Under the pieces are notes generated by a model. That model searched no databases, was not told the origin of the DNA, and saw only the letters and a list, made by a program, of their open reading frames with translations. Below are positions 20,607-30,904 of a stretch of DNA of 35,727 nt, piece after piece. Origin of the DNA: Chitinophagaceae bacterium. GTDB lineage: Bacteria > Bacteroidota > Bacteroidia > Chitinophagales > Chitinophagaceae. The stretch is taken from the NCBI GenBank assembly GCA_947379895.1, contig CANCPA010000024.1, positions 1-35,727 of the forward strand, written 5' to 3'. Positions within the stretch are counted from its first letter, which is position 1. Every line of letters starts with the position of its first letter. The position numbers and the translations under genes were made by a program.

Positions 20607-20896
20607 GATAGTTGTGCTGTATAAATGTTGTCAATAAACTTTGCCGTTAAATATAATAATTGAATGATTAAAATTTAAAATAAAAATAAATAATTCACTG
20701 TTTTAATTATCTCTGTTGATTATTTGCTTGGATAAAGGTATGATTCAATCTACTACAAAGAAGTAAACATGTGTGTAAATGAAATGTAGGACATTTACTA
20801 CAATAAAATTTCACGTCTAAAACCTCTATTAACAAGCAATCCCCACTACAAAAAAAAATGTTAATACTTATCTCTCAAGGCAATTACTTTGCAGCT

Positions 20897-21691
20897 ATGC
20901 AGCAGTATAAAACACTTCTAAAACATATTTTAGAACACGGGACACAAAAGACAGATAGAACAGGAACAGGCACATTAAGTTACTTTGGATATCAGATGCG
21001 ATTCAATTTGCAAGAGGGATTCCCAATGGTAACGACTAAGAAATTACACTTGAAAAGTATTGTTCACGAGTTATTGTGGTTCTTAAAAGGAAGTACAAAT
21101 GTTGCCTATCTAAAAGAAAATGGGGTAAGTATTTGGAACGAATGGGCAGATGAGAATGGCGATTTAGGTCCTGTTTATGGAAAGCAATGGCGTAGTTGGG
21201 AAGGAGTTGGAGGAGAAACGATAGACCAAATTACAGAACTTATCAATCAAATAAAGAAAACACCCGATAGCAGACGATTGATTGTTAGTGCTTGGAATGT
21301 GGCAGAATTACCAAAAATGGCTTTAATGCCTTGCCACACTTTGTTTCAATTCTATGTTGCAGACAATAAACTCAGTTGTCAGTTATATCAACGTAGTGCT
21401 GACGTTTTTTTGGGAGTTCCCTTTAATATTGCCTCTTATGCCCTGTTGACGATGATGATTGCACAGGTTTGTGACTTAGAAGTTGGGGATTTTGTGCATA
21501 GTTTCGGGGATGTTCACTTATATAATAATCATTTAAATCAAGCAGAGTTGCAATTAACTCGCATCCCTTATCAGTTGCCTAAGATGGAGATTAATCCAAA
21601 CGTAAAGGATATTTTTGAGTTTACATTTAATGATTTTTCATTGAAAGATTATGAATATCATCCTGCTATCAAGGCTCCTGTGGCTGTGTAG
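20897..21691 (+). CDS. thyA: Thymidylate synthase (start probably at 20897; ORF opens at 20858)
   Basis: [65 protein letters not shown]...[11 protein letters not shown]...[10 protein letters not shown]. Confidence 0.96.
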   Translation: MQQYKTLLKHILEHGTQKTDRTGTGTLSYFGYQMRFNLQEGFPMVTTKKLHLKSIVHELLWFLKGSTNVAYLKENGVSIWNEWADENGDLGPVYGKQWRSWEGVGGETIDQITELINQIKKTPDSRRLIVSAWNVAELPKMALMPCHTLFQFYVADNKLSCQLYQRSADVFLGVPFNIASYALLTMMIAQVCDLEVGDFVHSFGDVHLYNNHLNQAELQLTRIPYQLPKMEINPNVKDIFEFTFNDFSLKDYEYHPAIKAPVAV

Positions 21692-21723
21692 GCAAATGAA
21701 TTTTTATACTTTATTTTTTTTTC

Positions 21724-21888
21724 GTTACTACTCAGGAGGTTTTTCCACAAAGGCAACTAAGAAAAACAAAGAACACAAAGGCATCTTTTAAAATAATTGA
21801 CAGGTAAGTATCTAAAAAGTATACTGCTTCTTGTGTTACTTTGTTCAAAACCTTGTGACCCTAGTGGTAAAAATACCTGAGTAGTAAC
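21724..21888. mobile_element. MITE-like 165-bp inverted-repeat element
   Basis: Perfect 13-bp terminal inverted repeats GTTACTACTCAGG (21724-21736) / CCTGAGTAGTAAC (21876-21888); imperfect pairing continues inward (aacaaagaacacaaagg vs cttgtgttactttgttc); T-runs at both flanks. Confidence 0.6.
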
Positions 21889-21986
21889 TTTTTTCTATAA
21901 CTAGACAAGTGTAGCAAAATGAGATAAAGGAGTGGTTTAGCGGAAAGTGAATAGAGTGGTTTTTGTCATAAGAATGTGATGTAGAA

Positions 21987-22841
21987 TTATTTTTCTACGT
22001 CAAGCCTTTTTAAAAGGTCAGCAATAATTTGATTCTTTTCGTTTAATTCGTGATTCTTTTCGTTCAATTCCTGATCTTTTTCATTCAATTCTTTCTTGTA
22101 TTTCTTTTCCTTGTCTTCAAACATGGCATTTACAGTTCTCCATGCTTCTTGTTCTGTCTCAATCATCTTCTTTTCTTTGGGGTCAGTACCTGAATAATGT
22201 AGAATATCTGTCATAATCTTTACTTCTTCAATATCTGCAGTATGAATGAATTCTTTGATGATCTTTTTGTCGTCCACAAAGTTTGACTGTTCAAAAACGC
22301 TTAATAGCTTATCAAGTTTAGTTGAGTACCTATCAGTAATTCGTTCTACCTGAACTACATAGCTGTCGTGAGTCAACTTCTCAACAAAGTCGCTTTTGGT
22401 CTCAAGAAATATTTTATTAATAAGGTCTTTGTATTTCCTTTCCACCTTAATGCAAGGTGTCTCAATTTTAGGTAATTTGAACCCTAAAATATAGATGGTT
22501 GTAATGGGAAGTGCCACTTTCTCGTCATTAATCGTGTCTTCTTTTTTATAATGTTCAGCAAGGTAGTTCCTAAAGCGCATCACATCAATCTCATTCTTTG
22601 CCTTTTGAATTTCTATCAATACTTTTTTGTATTCACCTGTTTCAGTTTTAATGGTTGCAATAAAGTCGAGTCTAAAAACGGCAAGCCCTGCAAGTTCGTC
22701 CGTGTATGTAAATTCTTGTGGTTTAACTTCTACGTTTTCTATTGTCTGTTCAAGGAGTGTTCCGATAAAGAATTTGGCAACTTTATCATTCTCCATCATT
22801 CTTTTGAATACCACATCGTATATTGGATTTGCAATTACCAT
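21987..22841 (-). CDS. PD-(D/E)XK nuclease family (Rpn-like recombination-promoting nuclease/putative transposase)
   Basis: NPIYDVVFKRMMENDKVAKFFIGTLLEQTIENVEVKPQEF...FRLDFIATIKTETGEYKKVLIEIQKAKNEIDVMRFRNYLAEHY; C-terminal heptads ELNEKDQELNEKNHELNEKNQ; ORF opens at 22886. Confidence 0.85.
   Translation of the reverse strand: MVIANPIYDVVFKRMMENDKVAKFFIGTLLEQTIENVEVKPQEFTYTDELAGLAVFRLDFIATIKTETGEYKKVLIEIQKAKNEIDVMRFRNYLAEHYKKEDTINDEKVALPITTIYILGFKLPKIETPCIKVERKYKDLINKIFLETKSDFVEKLTHDSYVVQVERITDRYSTKLDKLLSVFEQSNFVDDKKIIKEFIHTADIEEVKIMTDILHYSGTDPKEKKMIETEQEAWRTVNAMFEDKEKKYKKELNEKDQELNEKNHELNEKNQIIADLLKRLDVEK
22030..22092. repeat. Coding 21-bp tandem repeat (3 units) in the C-terminus of the Rpn-like nuclease
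   Basis: tgattcttttcgtttaattcg / tgattcttttcgttcaattcc / tgatctttttcattcaattct. Confidence 0.9.
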
Positions 22842-22967
22842 TTTTTTATTTTTAATGAGGCAAAGGTATAGGGAATAAAGGGGCACTCCTAATGTTAAGG
22901 TAACAAAAGTGGAATCATTGTGTATGTATTATTAGGGATTTTTTTTTATTTTAATATAATGACTATG

Positions 22968-23003
22968 CGGCAGTCACTCAAGCACGTGCTTGAGTGACTG
23001 CCG
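22968..23003. repeat. 36-bp perfect palindrome at the edge of array D
   Basis: CGGCAGTCACTCAAGCAC|GTGCTTGAGTGACTGCCG. Confidence 0.95.
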
Positions 23004-23346
23004 TACGTAAGTAAGACGCTAAAGTACTTGCTTGAGTCGCAAAAAGAATCATTGAGTGGTTGCAGCACGTGCTTGAGTAATTGCCGTACATGCGGGAATG
23101 TTAGCCGCAAGTGCGGGAGTCTTGGAAAGAATATTTGAATGGTAGAAGCACGTGCTTGCGTGATCGCAGCACGTGCCGGAATGACAAAAGCAAATGCTAA
23201 AGGCTTTGAATGTCGAAATTGATGAGTTGCAGTACGCCCTTGAGTGATCAAAGTATTTACTAGCTTGGTTGCAGCATGTACATAAGTTGATTCAGCAAAT
23301 ACTTGCGTGTTTAAAAGACAAATTTGAATAGCTTCGGCATGAACTG
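22991..23346. repeat. Degenerate 21-bp tandem array D (about 17 units, consensus near TGAGTGATTGCAGCACGTGCT)
   Basis: tgagtgactgccgtacgtaag / taagacgctaaagtacttgct / tgagtcgcaaaaagaatcat (20) / tgagtggttgcagcacgtgct / tgagtaattgccgtacatgcg / ggaatgttagccgcaagtgcg ... gcttggttgcagcatgtacat / aagttgattcagcaaatactt / gcgtgtttaaaagacaaattt. Confidence 0.9.
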
Positions 23347-23869
23347 AGATCTCTGTAATAAGTGAAATTCTAAATTGAAAATATTTATTCAAAAAAAATG
23401 GCACAAAATAATCATGTACGATTCAATCCTGATATTTTATAAAATAGAATTTGCCACTTTTTTCTACTCATTCCCTTAAGGCGCAAAGACAAAAAGTATG
23501 ATGTTCTTCATTTTAAAAACACTCCTTTTTGCTTAGTTTGACATAGTTATTTTTGTCTTTATATTGAAGAAATAAATATTACTCCATTTTCTCATATTGA
23601 TGTTGACAAACCTATCTAAGAAAAAAAGACCGTGTAAAAATGATGAATTGCCTTTTATTTACCTATTATTTGTTCACATATTTAATAACTCCATAAAAAA
23701 TTGATAAGTTGCAACAATTACTCCTTTTTGAAAATAATCAGAAGGTGTTGACACAAAGAAATCCAAGTAAAAGCAGAATAATCACAATTTCATTTACCTT
23801 GTGTACCCTGTTTTTACCTAGTTTCTTAGTAGTAATAAAAAGAATTAAATGCCCGATTGGGTAAATATT

Positions 23870-25747
23870 ATGGCTTTATCAAATTACGAAGAAAGTGACA
23901 TTAAGAGTCTCGATTGGCGCGAACATATTCGCCTTAGACCGGGGATGTATATTGGAAAGTTGGGCGACGGTGCCGCAGCTGATGATGGTATCTATGTTCT
24001 GATAAAGGAAGTATTAGACAACTGTATCGACGAACACATGATGGGTCATGGTCGTCATATTGATATTAAATTAAAAGAAAAAGTCGTTACAGTCAGAGAT
24101 TATGGGCGTGGTATTCCTTTGGGAAAGGTGGTAGATGTGGTGAGCAAAATTAATACAGGTGCCAAATACGATAGTAATGCCTTCCAAAAGAGTGTCGGAT
24201 TGAATGGGGTGGGTACGAAGGCTGTTAATGCTTTGAGTAGCTATTTTAAAGTAACTGCTTATAGAGAAGGAAGGAAGAAAACGGCAGAATTTGAAAGAGG
24301 AGTGCTACTGAAAGAACATGCAGAAGAGGCATCTACAGAAGATAATGGTACTGAAGTAAGTTTTATTCCCGATGAAACGATTTTTAGGAACTACCATTTT
24401 TTGCATGAATATATCGACAATCAACTGTGGAATTATTGTTATCTGAATGCAGGATTAATCATTGATTTCAACAATAAGAAGTATGTCAGTAAGAACGGGT
24501 TATTAGATTTATTGAAAAGAAAGACCCCTGAAGAAGAATTGCGGTATCCAATCATTCATCTGAAAGGAGATGATATTGAATTGGCAATCAGTCATAATAA
24601 TGATTATGGAGAGGATCTATTTTCCTTTGTAAATGGACAATATACCACACAAGGGGGTACGCATCAGCAGGCATTTAGAGAGGCGTATGTAAAAACAATC
24701 CGTGATTTTTTCAAGAAAGATTACGAAGCGGCAGATATTCGACAAAGTATTGTGGCTGCAATTGCGGTGAGGGTACAAGAACCTGTATTTGAGAGTCAGA
24801 CAAAGACGAAATTGGGCTCACAAAATGTGAGTGAAGGTGGAAAGAGTATGAAGAATTTCATACAAGAGTTTTTAAGTAAAGAATTAGACAACTATTTACA
24901 TAAGAACCCCGCTACTGCCGACTCCATTAAAAGGCGGATTGAACAGAGCGAGAGAGAAAGAAAGGAATTGAGTGGCATTCGAAAATTGGCGAATGATAGG
25001 GCTAAGAAGGCAAACTTGCACAATAAGAAATTGAGAGATTGTAGGATACATTTCAACGATGAACCACCTGTAAAGAATCGGGAAGAATTTATTACGAATC
25101 AAAAAAATACCACCGTATTTATTACGGAGGGTGATAGTGCGAGTGGTTCGATTACGAAGGCAAGACGAGTAGATACACAGGCGGTCTTTAGTTTGCGTGG
25201 AAAGCCGCTCAACTGTTATGGGCAAACAAAAAAGATGGTGTATGAAAATGAGGAGTTCAACCTATTGCAACATGCCCTAAACATAGAAGATGGATTAGAA
25301 GGACTTCGTTTTAATAACATTGTAATCGCCACCGATGCCGATGTAGATGGGATGCATATTCGATTGCTTTTGATGACTTTCTTCTTACAATTTTTTCCAG
25401 ACTTAGTGAAGAGAGGGCATGTATATATATTAGAAACACCTTTATTCAGGGTAAGAAATAAACAAGAGACTATCTATTGTTATGATGACCCGGAAAGACA
25501 AAAGGCTATAAAAAAACTAGGAAATAAGCCTGAGATTACAAGGTTTAAAGGATTAGGAGAGATTAGTCCGGGAGAGTTTGAGCGTTTTATTACAAGTGAT
25601 ATGCGATTACAACCCGTTTTTCTCGATCAAGGGGAACATATTCAGCAATTGTTAGAATATTATATGGGTAAGAATACCCCACAAAGGCAGGATTTCATCA
25701 TTGCGAATTTGAGGGTTGAAGTAGATTTGGCAAATGAAGTTGTTTAA
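23870..25747 (+). CDS. parE: DNA topoisomerase IV subunit B (start probably 23870; ORF opens at 23849)
   Basis: [16 protein letters not shown]...[13 protein letters not shown]...[10 protein letters not shown]...[43 protein letters not shown]. Confidence 0.9.
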   Translation: MALSNYEESDIKSLDWREHIRLRPGMYIGKLGDGAAADDGIYVLIKEVLDNCIDEHMMGHGRHIDIKLKEKVVTVRDYGRGIPLGKVVDVVSKINTGAKYDSNAFQKSVGLNGVGTKAVNALSSYFKVTAYREGRKKTAEFERGVLLKEHAEEASTEDNGTEVSFIPDETIFRNYHFLHEYIDNQLWNYCYLNAGLIIDFNNKKYVSKNGLLDLLKRKTPEEELRYPIIHLKGDDIELAISHNNDYGEDLFSFVNGQYTTQGGTHQQAFREAYVKTIRDFFKKDYEAADIRQSIVAAIAVRVQEPVFESQTKTKLGSQNVSEGGKSMKNFIQEFLSKELDNYLHKNPATADSIKRRIEQSERERKELSGIRKLANDRAKKANLHNKKLRDCRIHFNDEPPVKNREEFITNQKNTTVFITEGDSASGSITKARRVDTQAVFSLRGKPLNCYGQTKKMVYENEEFNLLQHALNIEDGLEGLRFNNIVIATDADVDGMHIRLLLMTFFLQFFPDLVKRGHVYILETPLFRVRNKQETIYCYDDPERQKAIKKLGNKPEITRFKGLGEISPGEFERFITSDMRLQPVFLDQGEHIQQLLEYYMGKNTPQRQDFIIANLRVEVDLANEVV

Positions 25748-25932
25748 TGACATACTACATCTATCGAAGGAAAAAAGTAATAAGTAATAAGGTGTTGTAA
25801 AAAAGTTTTTGTTCACTTATAGGTTTGACATATAAAAGCAGTAGGTAAGTTGAAAGTTGAATCATTTTTAATTATACTTTTTATTGATTTCTTCTATAGA
25901 AATACAGAAGTGAAATTGCTTTGTTAGCATCA

Positions 25933-27189
25933 CTACTTGGTTGAATCGAAGATTAAAAGGTCGTTTTTGTCTTTTTCATCTTTTACTTTTCCTTCCAAAA
26001 TACTTTGTCCTGCATTTGCAGGATTGTTCCCTTTACCTAGTGGCCATGAACTGACAGTTTCATTTATTTTGATTCCCGCAATTGCGGCAATATCCAATCC
26101 GAAATCTGTGCAGTTATTGGAGTTTAGGTTGTATTTTTTACACTTATATTCTTTAACTAACTTGACGATTCTGTCAAATTTTCGTTTAGATATGAATTTG
26201 CCTACAACTTCGTCCCAAGGATGTTGTGAGTCATCTTTAAAAACTGATGTTGTTGAAGGGATAAGTGGAGTTGCACTTAGTAAGTTGTCCTTTTTGGGAT
26301 AAAATCCAAATGAGCGAGAGAGCGTAGTTGAATCAGAATTAAATTTAATAAGGGTTACGAATGTATGTCCAACGTTACTTATCTTAGCAAATACTCTTCT
26401 TTTTCCAGGTAAGGGTTGTTTTACATGAACCATTAGTCCATATCCAACAGCTTTTTTGCCATCATTAAAGCAATCTGTAATGTCTATTTTATTATCTATA
26501 GGTTGAGATTCAATTTCTTGCTCAAAATTTTCAGTAGAGTCAATAATGATTTCCTTTACCATGTTTTCTGAAGTGTCATCGGGAAGTTCCATTGCAGGGT
26601 TATTTATAATAGCAAATGAAGTGTCATTCAGTCTTGTTGTATCTTCTATTGATACATCACTGTTTTCCATAATGCTATCCTGCGCCTTTTTATTTGTGTA
26701 CTCCAAGTACACATAGTTGTTTTCTTTCTTTCCTATTTCATATGCACCCATCATTTTGTAATAGTATTTGAGGGCTTGAGGATATAGTTTCAGTCGGGCT
26801 AGGGTATTAGCCATTTTATAATAAAGATTTACAGAGAAGCTTTTGTCTTTTACTTCACGTTTTAATTTTAAGGATCGTAAAAAGTGAGATAATGCCTTTT
26901 TGTACTTGCCCTTTGAAGTATACACATCTCCAATATGAAATAATGCATTTGCCTCTCCCTTTGTATCATGTTTAAGTTGAGCAATTAGTAATGCTTCATT
27001 AGAAAATTGTATTGCTGAGTCTAGTTTGTTATTCTTAATATACTCTGCGCTTAATTTATTGAGATATTCAATTCTTTGAAGAGTGTCAGTTTGTAATAAG
27101 TTATTTGAAACAACTTGTTGTGCACTACTAATACTTGTGATTGAAAAAAGAAATATCCAAATGATGTATAAATAAATATTCGATTTCAC
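25933..27189 (-). CDS. Secreted TPR protein with a C-terminal papain/LRAT-like (His...Asn-Cys) region
   Basis: TPRs (AIQFSNEALLIAQLKHDTKGEANALFHIGDVYTSKGKYKKALSHFLRSLKLKREV); C-terminal KISNVGHTFVTLIKF...KKYNLNSNNCTDFGLDIAAIAG. Confidence 0.75.
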   Translation of the reverse strand: MKSNIYLYIIWIFLFSITSISSAQQVVSNNLLQTDTLQRIEYLNKLSAEYIKNNKLDSAIQFSNEALLIAQLKHDTKGEANALFHIGDVYTSKGKYKKALSHFLRSLKLKREVKDKSFSVNLYYKMANTLARLKLYPQALKYYYKMMGAYEIGKKENNYVYLEYTNKKAQDSIMENSDVSIEDTTRLNDTSFAIINNPAMELPDDTSENMVKEIIIDSTENFEQEIESQPIDNKIDITDCFNDGKKAVGYGLMVHVKQPLPGKRRVFAKISNVGHTFVTLIKFNSDSTTLSRSFGFYPKKDNLLSATPLIPSTTSVFKDDSQHPWDEVVGKFISKRKFDRIVKLVKEYKCKKYNLNSNNCTDFGLDIAAIAGIKINETVSSWPLGKGNNPANAGQSILEGKVKDEKDKNDLLIFDSTK

Positions 27190-27608
27190 GTTAAGTACTT
27201 TTAATGTTAATGCAAAATACTAAAACCCTACTAATTTAAAAGACAATTAGGTTTGTTTTAACTGTTTTAATCTGCTAGTTGAATATTTAGTCTGAACTAA
27301 GCATTTGTTTACTCGCATTGTTGTTGGAGAGATTGTCGCCTTTCTATTCTTTAAATGATTATATAACTGTACTGGAAATTGAATAATCTAAACAATAGAA
27401 TAATTAGGAGCGTGAAATTTGTTTCCATAACAAATTTTAAAGAGGAACTTGTCTTATTAAAAATCTTTTTTGGACTAAGTAATAGGATGATATTATAAAG
27501 GGAAAGCTTGCTGAGAGGTATGTGATATCTGTCTATTTTCAAAGTTTTTTGTTTGAGATATCTTTTGTATTATTGCTGTTTATCAATTACCCACCCTAAA
27601 ACGTTAAG

Positions 27609-30600
27609 ATGAAAAAGTGTTTATGTTATGTTCTTCAATTATTAGTCCTCCTTGTATTTACAAATGTAGATGGACAAATCAAGTCGAAAGCCGATGTTGA
27701 ACGAGCTATATCAAATAGTAATTCAGCAAAAGTTAGTATACTTAGCAGCAAGACAGAGTATACAGTTAAGAACTCCTACACAGATGAGAAGTTAGGTTTA
27801 GATTATGTTTATCTACAACAAACCTATAAGGGTATAATTGTTTATAATATTGTAAAGTCGCTTGTATTTAAAAATAATCAATTACAATATGGGTCAGGTA
27901 ATTTCTATATCGATATTGCTTCGAAGGCTCCGAGTGAAGTGCCGTCTATAACAGCCGATGTGGCGATAAATAAGGCTGCAAGCTATTTAAAGCTTCCAAA
28001 GATCACAAATTTGACACTTGTTTCTAATTCTTTAGCTACTGATAAAAAGATGGTTTATTCTGACGGAGGAATTTCCAAACAAAATATAAATTCCGAGTTA
28101 GTTTGGGTAAGTAATGATGATGGAAAAACTATTCATTTAGCTTGGAATGTATTTATAGAACCTAAAAACTCTTCAGATTATTTTCATGTCAGAGTTGATG
28201 CTGCGAATGGTAAAATTATCAATCAAGGCAATTATACTGTTTATGAAAATCGTAATAGCAAGCAACTAAAAAAAAAAGAACAAAGCACAAACAGTCAAAT
28301 GCTCAATTGTGAAGAAGAGTCAATAAATAATAGTGGTGAAAATATAAAGTCTTTAGCACATTTAATGGCACCTCCACCACCTCCTACAGTAACTTCGGCT
28401 ACCTATAATGTTATTCCTTTTCCTGCAGAGAGTCCATTTGTAACAGGTCCAACAGTTGAAACAGATCCTTGGAACTATGCCGGAACTAATAATAATGCCA
28501 CTACTTATGGTTGGCATTTTGATGGGACCACCAACTATAAAAACTCAAGAGGTAATAATGTATATGTTTATGATGACAGTGCCAATAAAAATAAACCGGG
28601 ACGACCTGATACTTCTTCAACTGCCATACCTACCCTTACTTTTAATTTTATACCCGACTTTACAAAGGCTCCATCCTTAGCTGCAAATAGAAAGTTTGCA
28701 GAAGCAAATCTTTTTTATTGGAATAACCTAATGCACGACTTGACCTATCAATATGGATTCACAGAAGCTGCCGGAAACTTTCAGGCGAATAATTTAGGTA
28801 GGGGAGGAGTACAGAAAGACTATGTAAATGCAGAGGCTCAAGATGGTTCGGGCACAGACAACTCGAACTTTAGTACACAACCTGACGGTACTTCGGGAAG
28901 GATGCAGATGTATTTATTTAATCCTTCGGTATCGACAGGTGCAAATATTACTATCACTACTCCATCCACTATTGCGGGTAATTATACTTATGTAGAAAGT
29001 GCATTTAGCACTGCTAATAAGTTAGGAACAGTAGGTGCAGTAAGTGGTAATCTTGCATTCTACGCTGATTCGGTCGGTACTTCACATATTGGCTGTACGA
29101 GTGCATCTAGTACTTTGAAAGGAAAGATTGCGGTTATTTATAGAGGTACCTGTAGTTTTGTGATTAAAGTAAAAAATGCGCAAAATGCAGGTGCAATTGG
29201 CGTAATTATGATTAATAATGCGGCAGGAACTCCAATTGCAATGGGAGGTACTGATAATACAATAACTATTCCCGCTGTCATGGTTTCTGATACAGATGGT
29301 GCTAAGATTATTGCTCCGCTTGCTTTGAATCAAACGATAACTGCAACAATTAATGTTTCTAAACAAGGGCAAATGTTTGATGGTGACCTTGATAACAGTA
29401 TAGTTTGTCATGAATACACTCACGGAATCTCTATTCGCTTAACGGGTGGTGCGTCTTTGGCAACTTGTCTGAATAATTATGAAGAAGGAGGAGAAGGATG
29501 GAGTGATTATGTGGCATTGATGATGCTTACCGATTGGAAGAAAACAACGATTATGGATGGAACAAAGAAGAGGACCGTAGGTCATTATGCTTTAGATCAG
29601 ACTCAGTCTTTCGACATTGGCGTTCGTTCATATCCTTATTCAACAGATCTAACAATTAATCCTCTAACGTATAAAGAAGTAGCTGATACTGCACATAATC
29701 CATCTTATGATGCCAATAATAAAGTTATTCCTAATGCAACGGAAGTGCATTTTATTGGAGAGATATGGTGTGCTGCATTGTGGGAAATGACTTGGGGAAT
29801 TATACAACAAGAGGGTATAATTAATCCTAATTTATTTGATCCTACAAAAGGTGGTGGCAATACAGTTGCTTTACAATTAGTGATGCAAGGATTAAAATTG
29901 CAGCCTTGTAGCCCAGGTTTTATTGATGCTAGAAATGCAATCTTGGCTGCCGACTCCATACTTTACAATAATGCACACAAGTGCGCAATTTGGAAGGCAT
30001 TTGCAAAGCGAGGAATGGGATATAGTGCAAAACAAGGTAGCAGTAATAATTGTGTAGATCAAACTGTGGCATTTGATGTGCCACCTTGTATTTTGCCTGT
30101 AACATTAATCAGTTTCAATGCAACTGTTCAAAGTAATGCAGTAGTACTCAAATGGGCTACTTCAGCCGAAGTGAATGAAAAGGATTATGTAATTGAATAT
30201 TCGACAGATAACACTACGTGGAATGTTTTAGGATCAGCAGATGCAAGAAACGGTACTGCAACAAATGATTATTTATATAAGCATTATCAACCTGTTAGCG
30301 GAAATAATTATTACCGTATTAAAATGGTTGAAAATGATGGTAGCTATAAATATAGTAACATAGTAGTTGTTAATTTTGATGGCAAGGAGGGTATTTCTAT
30401 TTATCCAAATCCAGTAAAGGAAACGTTGACTGTTGAGTGGAAAAAGCAAAAGTCCGAAAAAGTGTCTGTACAGATTACGGATATAACAGGAAGAATATTA
30501 AATCTACAGCACATTCAATTACAGAGTGGGAATAATTTATTTCAATTGAATACGAATAAACTTTCAAAAGGAACTTATTTTGTCGTAATAAATGGTGTAT

Positions 30601-30632
30601 ACAAGGAAGTAAAACAATTTATAAAAGAATAA
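27609..30632 (+). CDS. M36 (fungalysin-type) metallopeptidase with PA domain and T9SS C-terminal sorting domain
   Basis: SIVCHEYTHGISIRLTGG with downstream EGGEGWSDYVALM; PA insert GKIAVIYRGTCSFVIKVKNAQNAGAIGVIMINN; C-terminal IYPNPVKETLTVEW...LSKGTYFVVI. Confidence 0.93.
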   Translation: MKKCLCYVLQLLVLLVFTNVDGQIKSKADVERAISNSNSAKVSILSSKTEYTVKNSYTDEKLGLDYVYLQQTYKGIIVYNIVKSLVFKNNQLQYGSGNFYIDIASKAPSEVPSITADVAINKAASYLKLPKITNLTLVSNSLATDKKMVYSDGGISKQNINSELVWVSNDDGKTIHLAWNVFIEPKNSSDYFHVRVDAANGKIINQGNYTVYENRNSKQLKKKEQSTNSQMLNCEEESINNSGENIKSLAHLMAPPPPPTVTSATYNVIPFPAESPFVTGPTVETDPWNYAGTNNNATTYGWHFDGTTNYKNSRGNNVYVYDDSANKNKPGRPDTSSTAIPTLTFNFIPDFTKAPSLAANRKFAEANLFYWNNLMHDLTYQYGFTEAAGNFQANNLGRGGVQKDYVNAEAQDGSGTDNSNFSTQPDGTSGRMQMYLFNPSVSTGANITITTPSTIAGNYTYVESAFSTANKLGTVGAVSGNLAFYADSVGTSHIGCTSASSTLKGKIAVIYRGTCSFVIKVKNAQNAGAIGVIMINNAAGTPIAMGGTDNTITIPAVMVSDTDGAKIIAPLALNQTITATINVSKQGQMFDGDLDNSIVCHEYTHGISIRLTGGASLATCLNNYEEGGEGWSDYVALMMLTDWKKTTIMDGTKKRTVGHYALDQTQSFDIGVRSYPYSTDLTINPLTYKEVADTAHNPSYDANNKVIPNATEVHFIGEIWCAALWEMTWGIIQQEGIINPNLFDPTKGGGNTVALQLVMQGLKLQPCSPGFIDARNAILAADSILYNNAHKCAIWKAFAKRGMGYSAKQGSSNNCVDQTVAFDVPPCILPVTLISFNATVQSNAVVLKWATSAEVNEKDYVIEYSTDNTTWNVLGSADARNGTATNDYLYKHYQPVSGNNYYRIKMVENDGSYKYSNIVVVNFDGKEGISIYPNPVKETLTVEWKKQKSEKVSVQITDITGRILNLQHIQLQSGNNLFQLNTNKLSKGTYFVVINGVYKEVKQFIKE

Positions 30633-30653
30633 AAGGCTAGGCTAACTATCAAG

Positions 30654-30690
30654 CGGTACTGTTACTTAATAGTGACAGTACCGTTTTTGT
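30654..30690 (+). terminator. Rho-independent terminator
   Basis: CGGTACTGTTACT TAAT AGTGACAGTACCG followed by TTTTTGTTT. Confidence 0.9.
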
Positions 30691-30904
30691 TTACAGCAAA
30701 ATGGAATTAAATTGATAAGTACAATGAGTTGAAATTGCTTTTAGATGATTAGGGTTTTATAATCAAATTATTTTTTTCAATGAAATCAAAAATGGGTACA
30801 AAGCTTTCCATTAGGATAAAGGAATAAAAAATAAAATAGAATTAATAATCCACTTGTTTCTTTTAGTTTTAACCTCATGTAAAGAAGTTCACCTTTATTC
30901 GCAC

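Noticed and set aside
22551-22878. Plus-strand ORFs opposite the nuclease gene
   Set aside because: Antisense to a conserved-family CDS; no independent support.
22946-23404. 152-aa minus-strand ORF over array D as a real gene
   Set aside because: The ORF follows the degenerate 21-bp array and composition looks like a stop-free frame of the repeat; no recognisable protein features.
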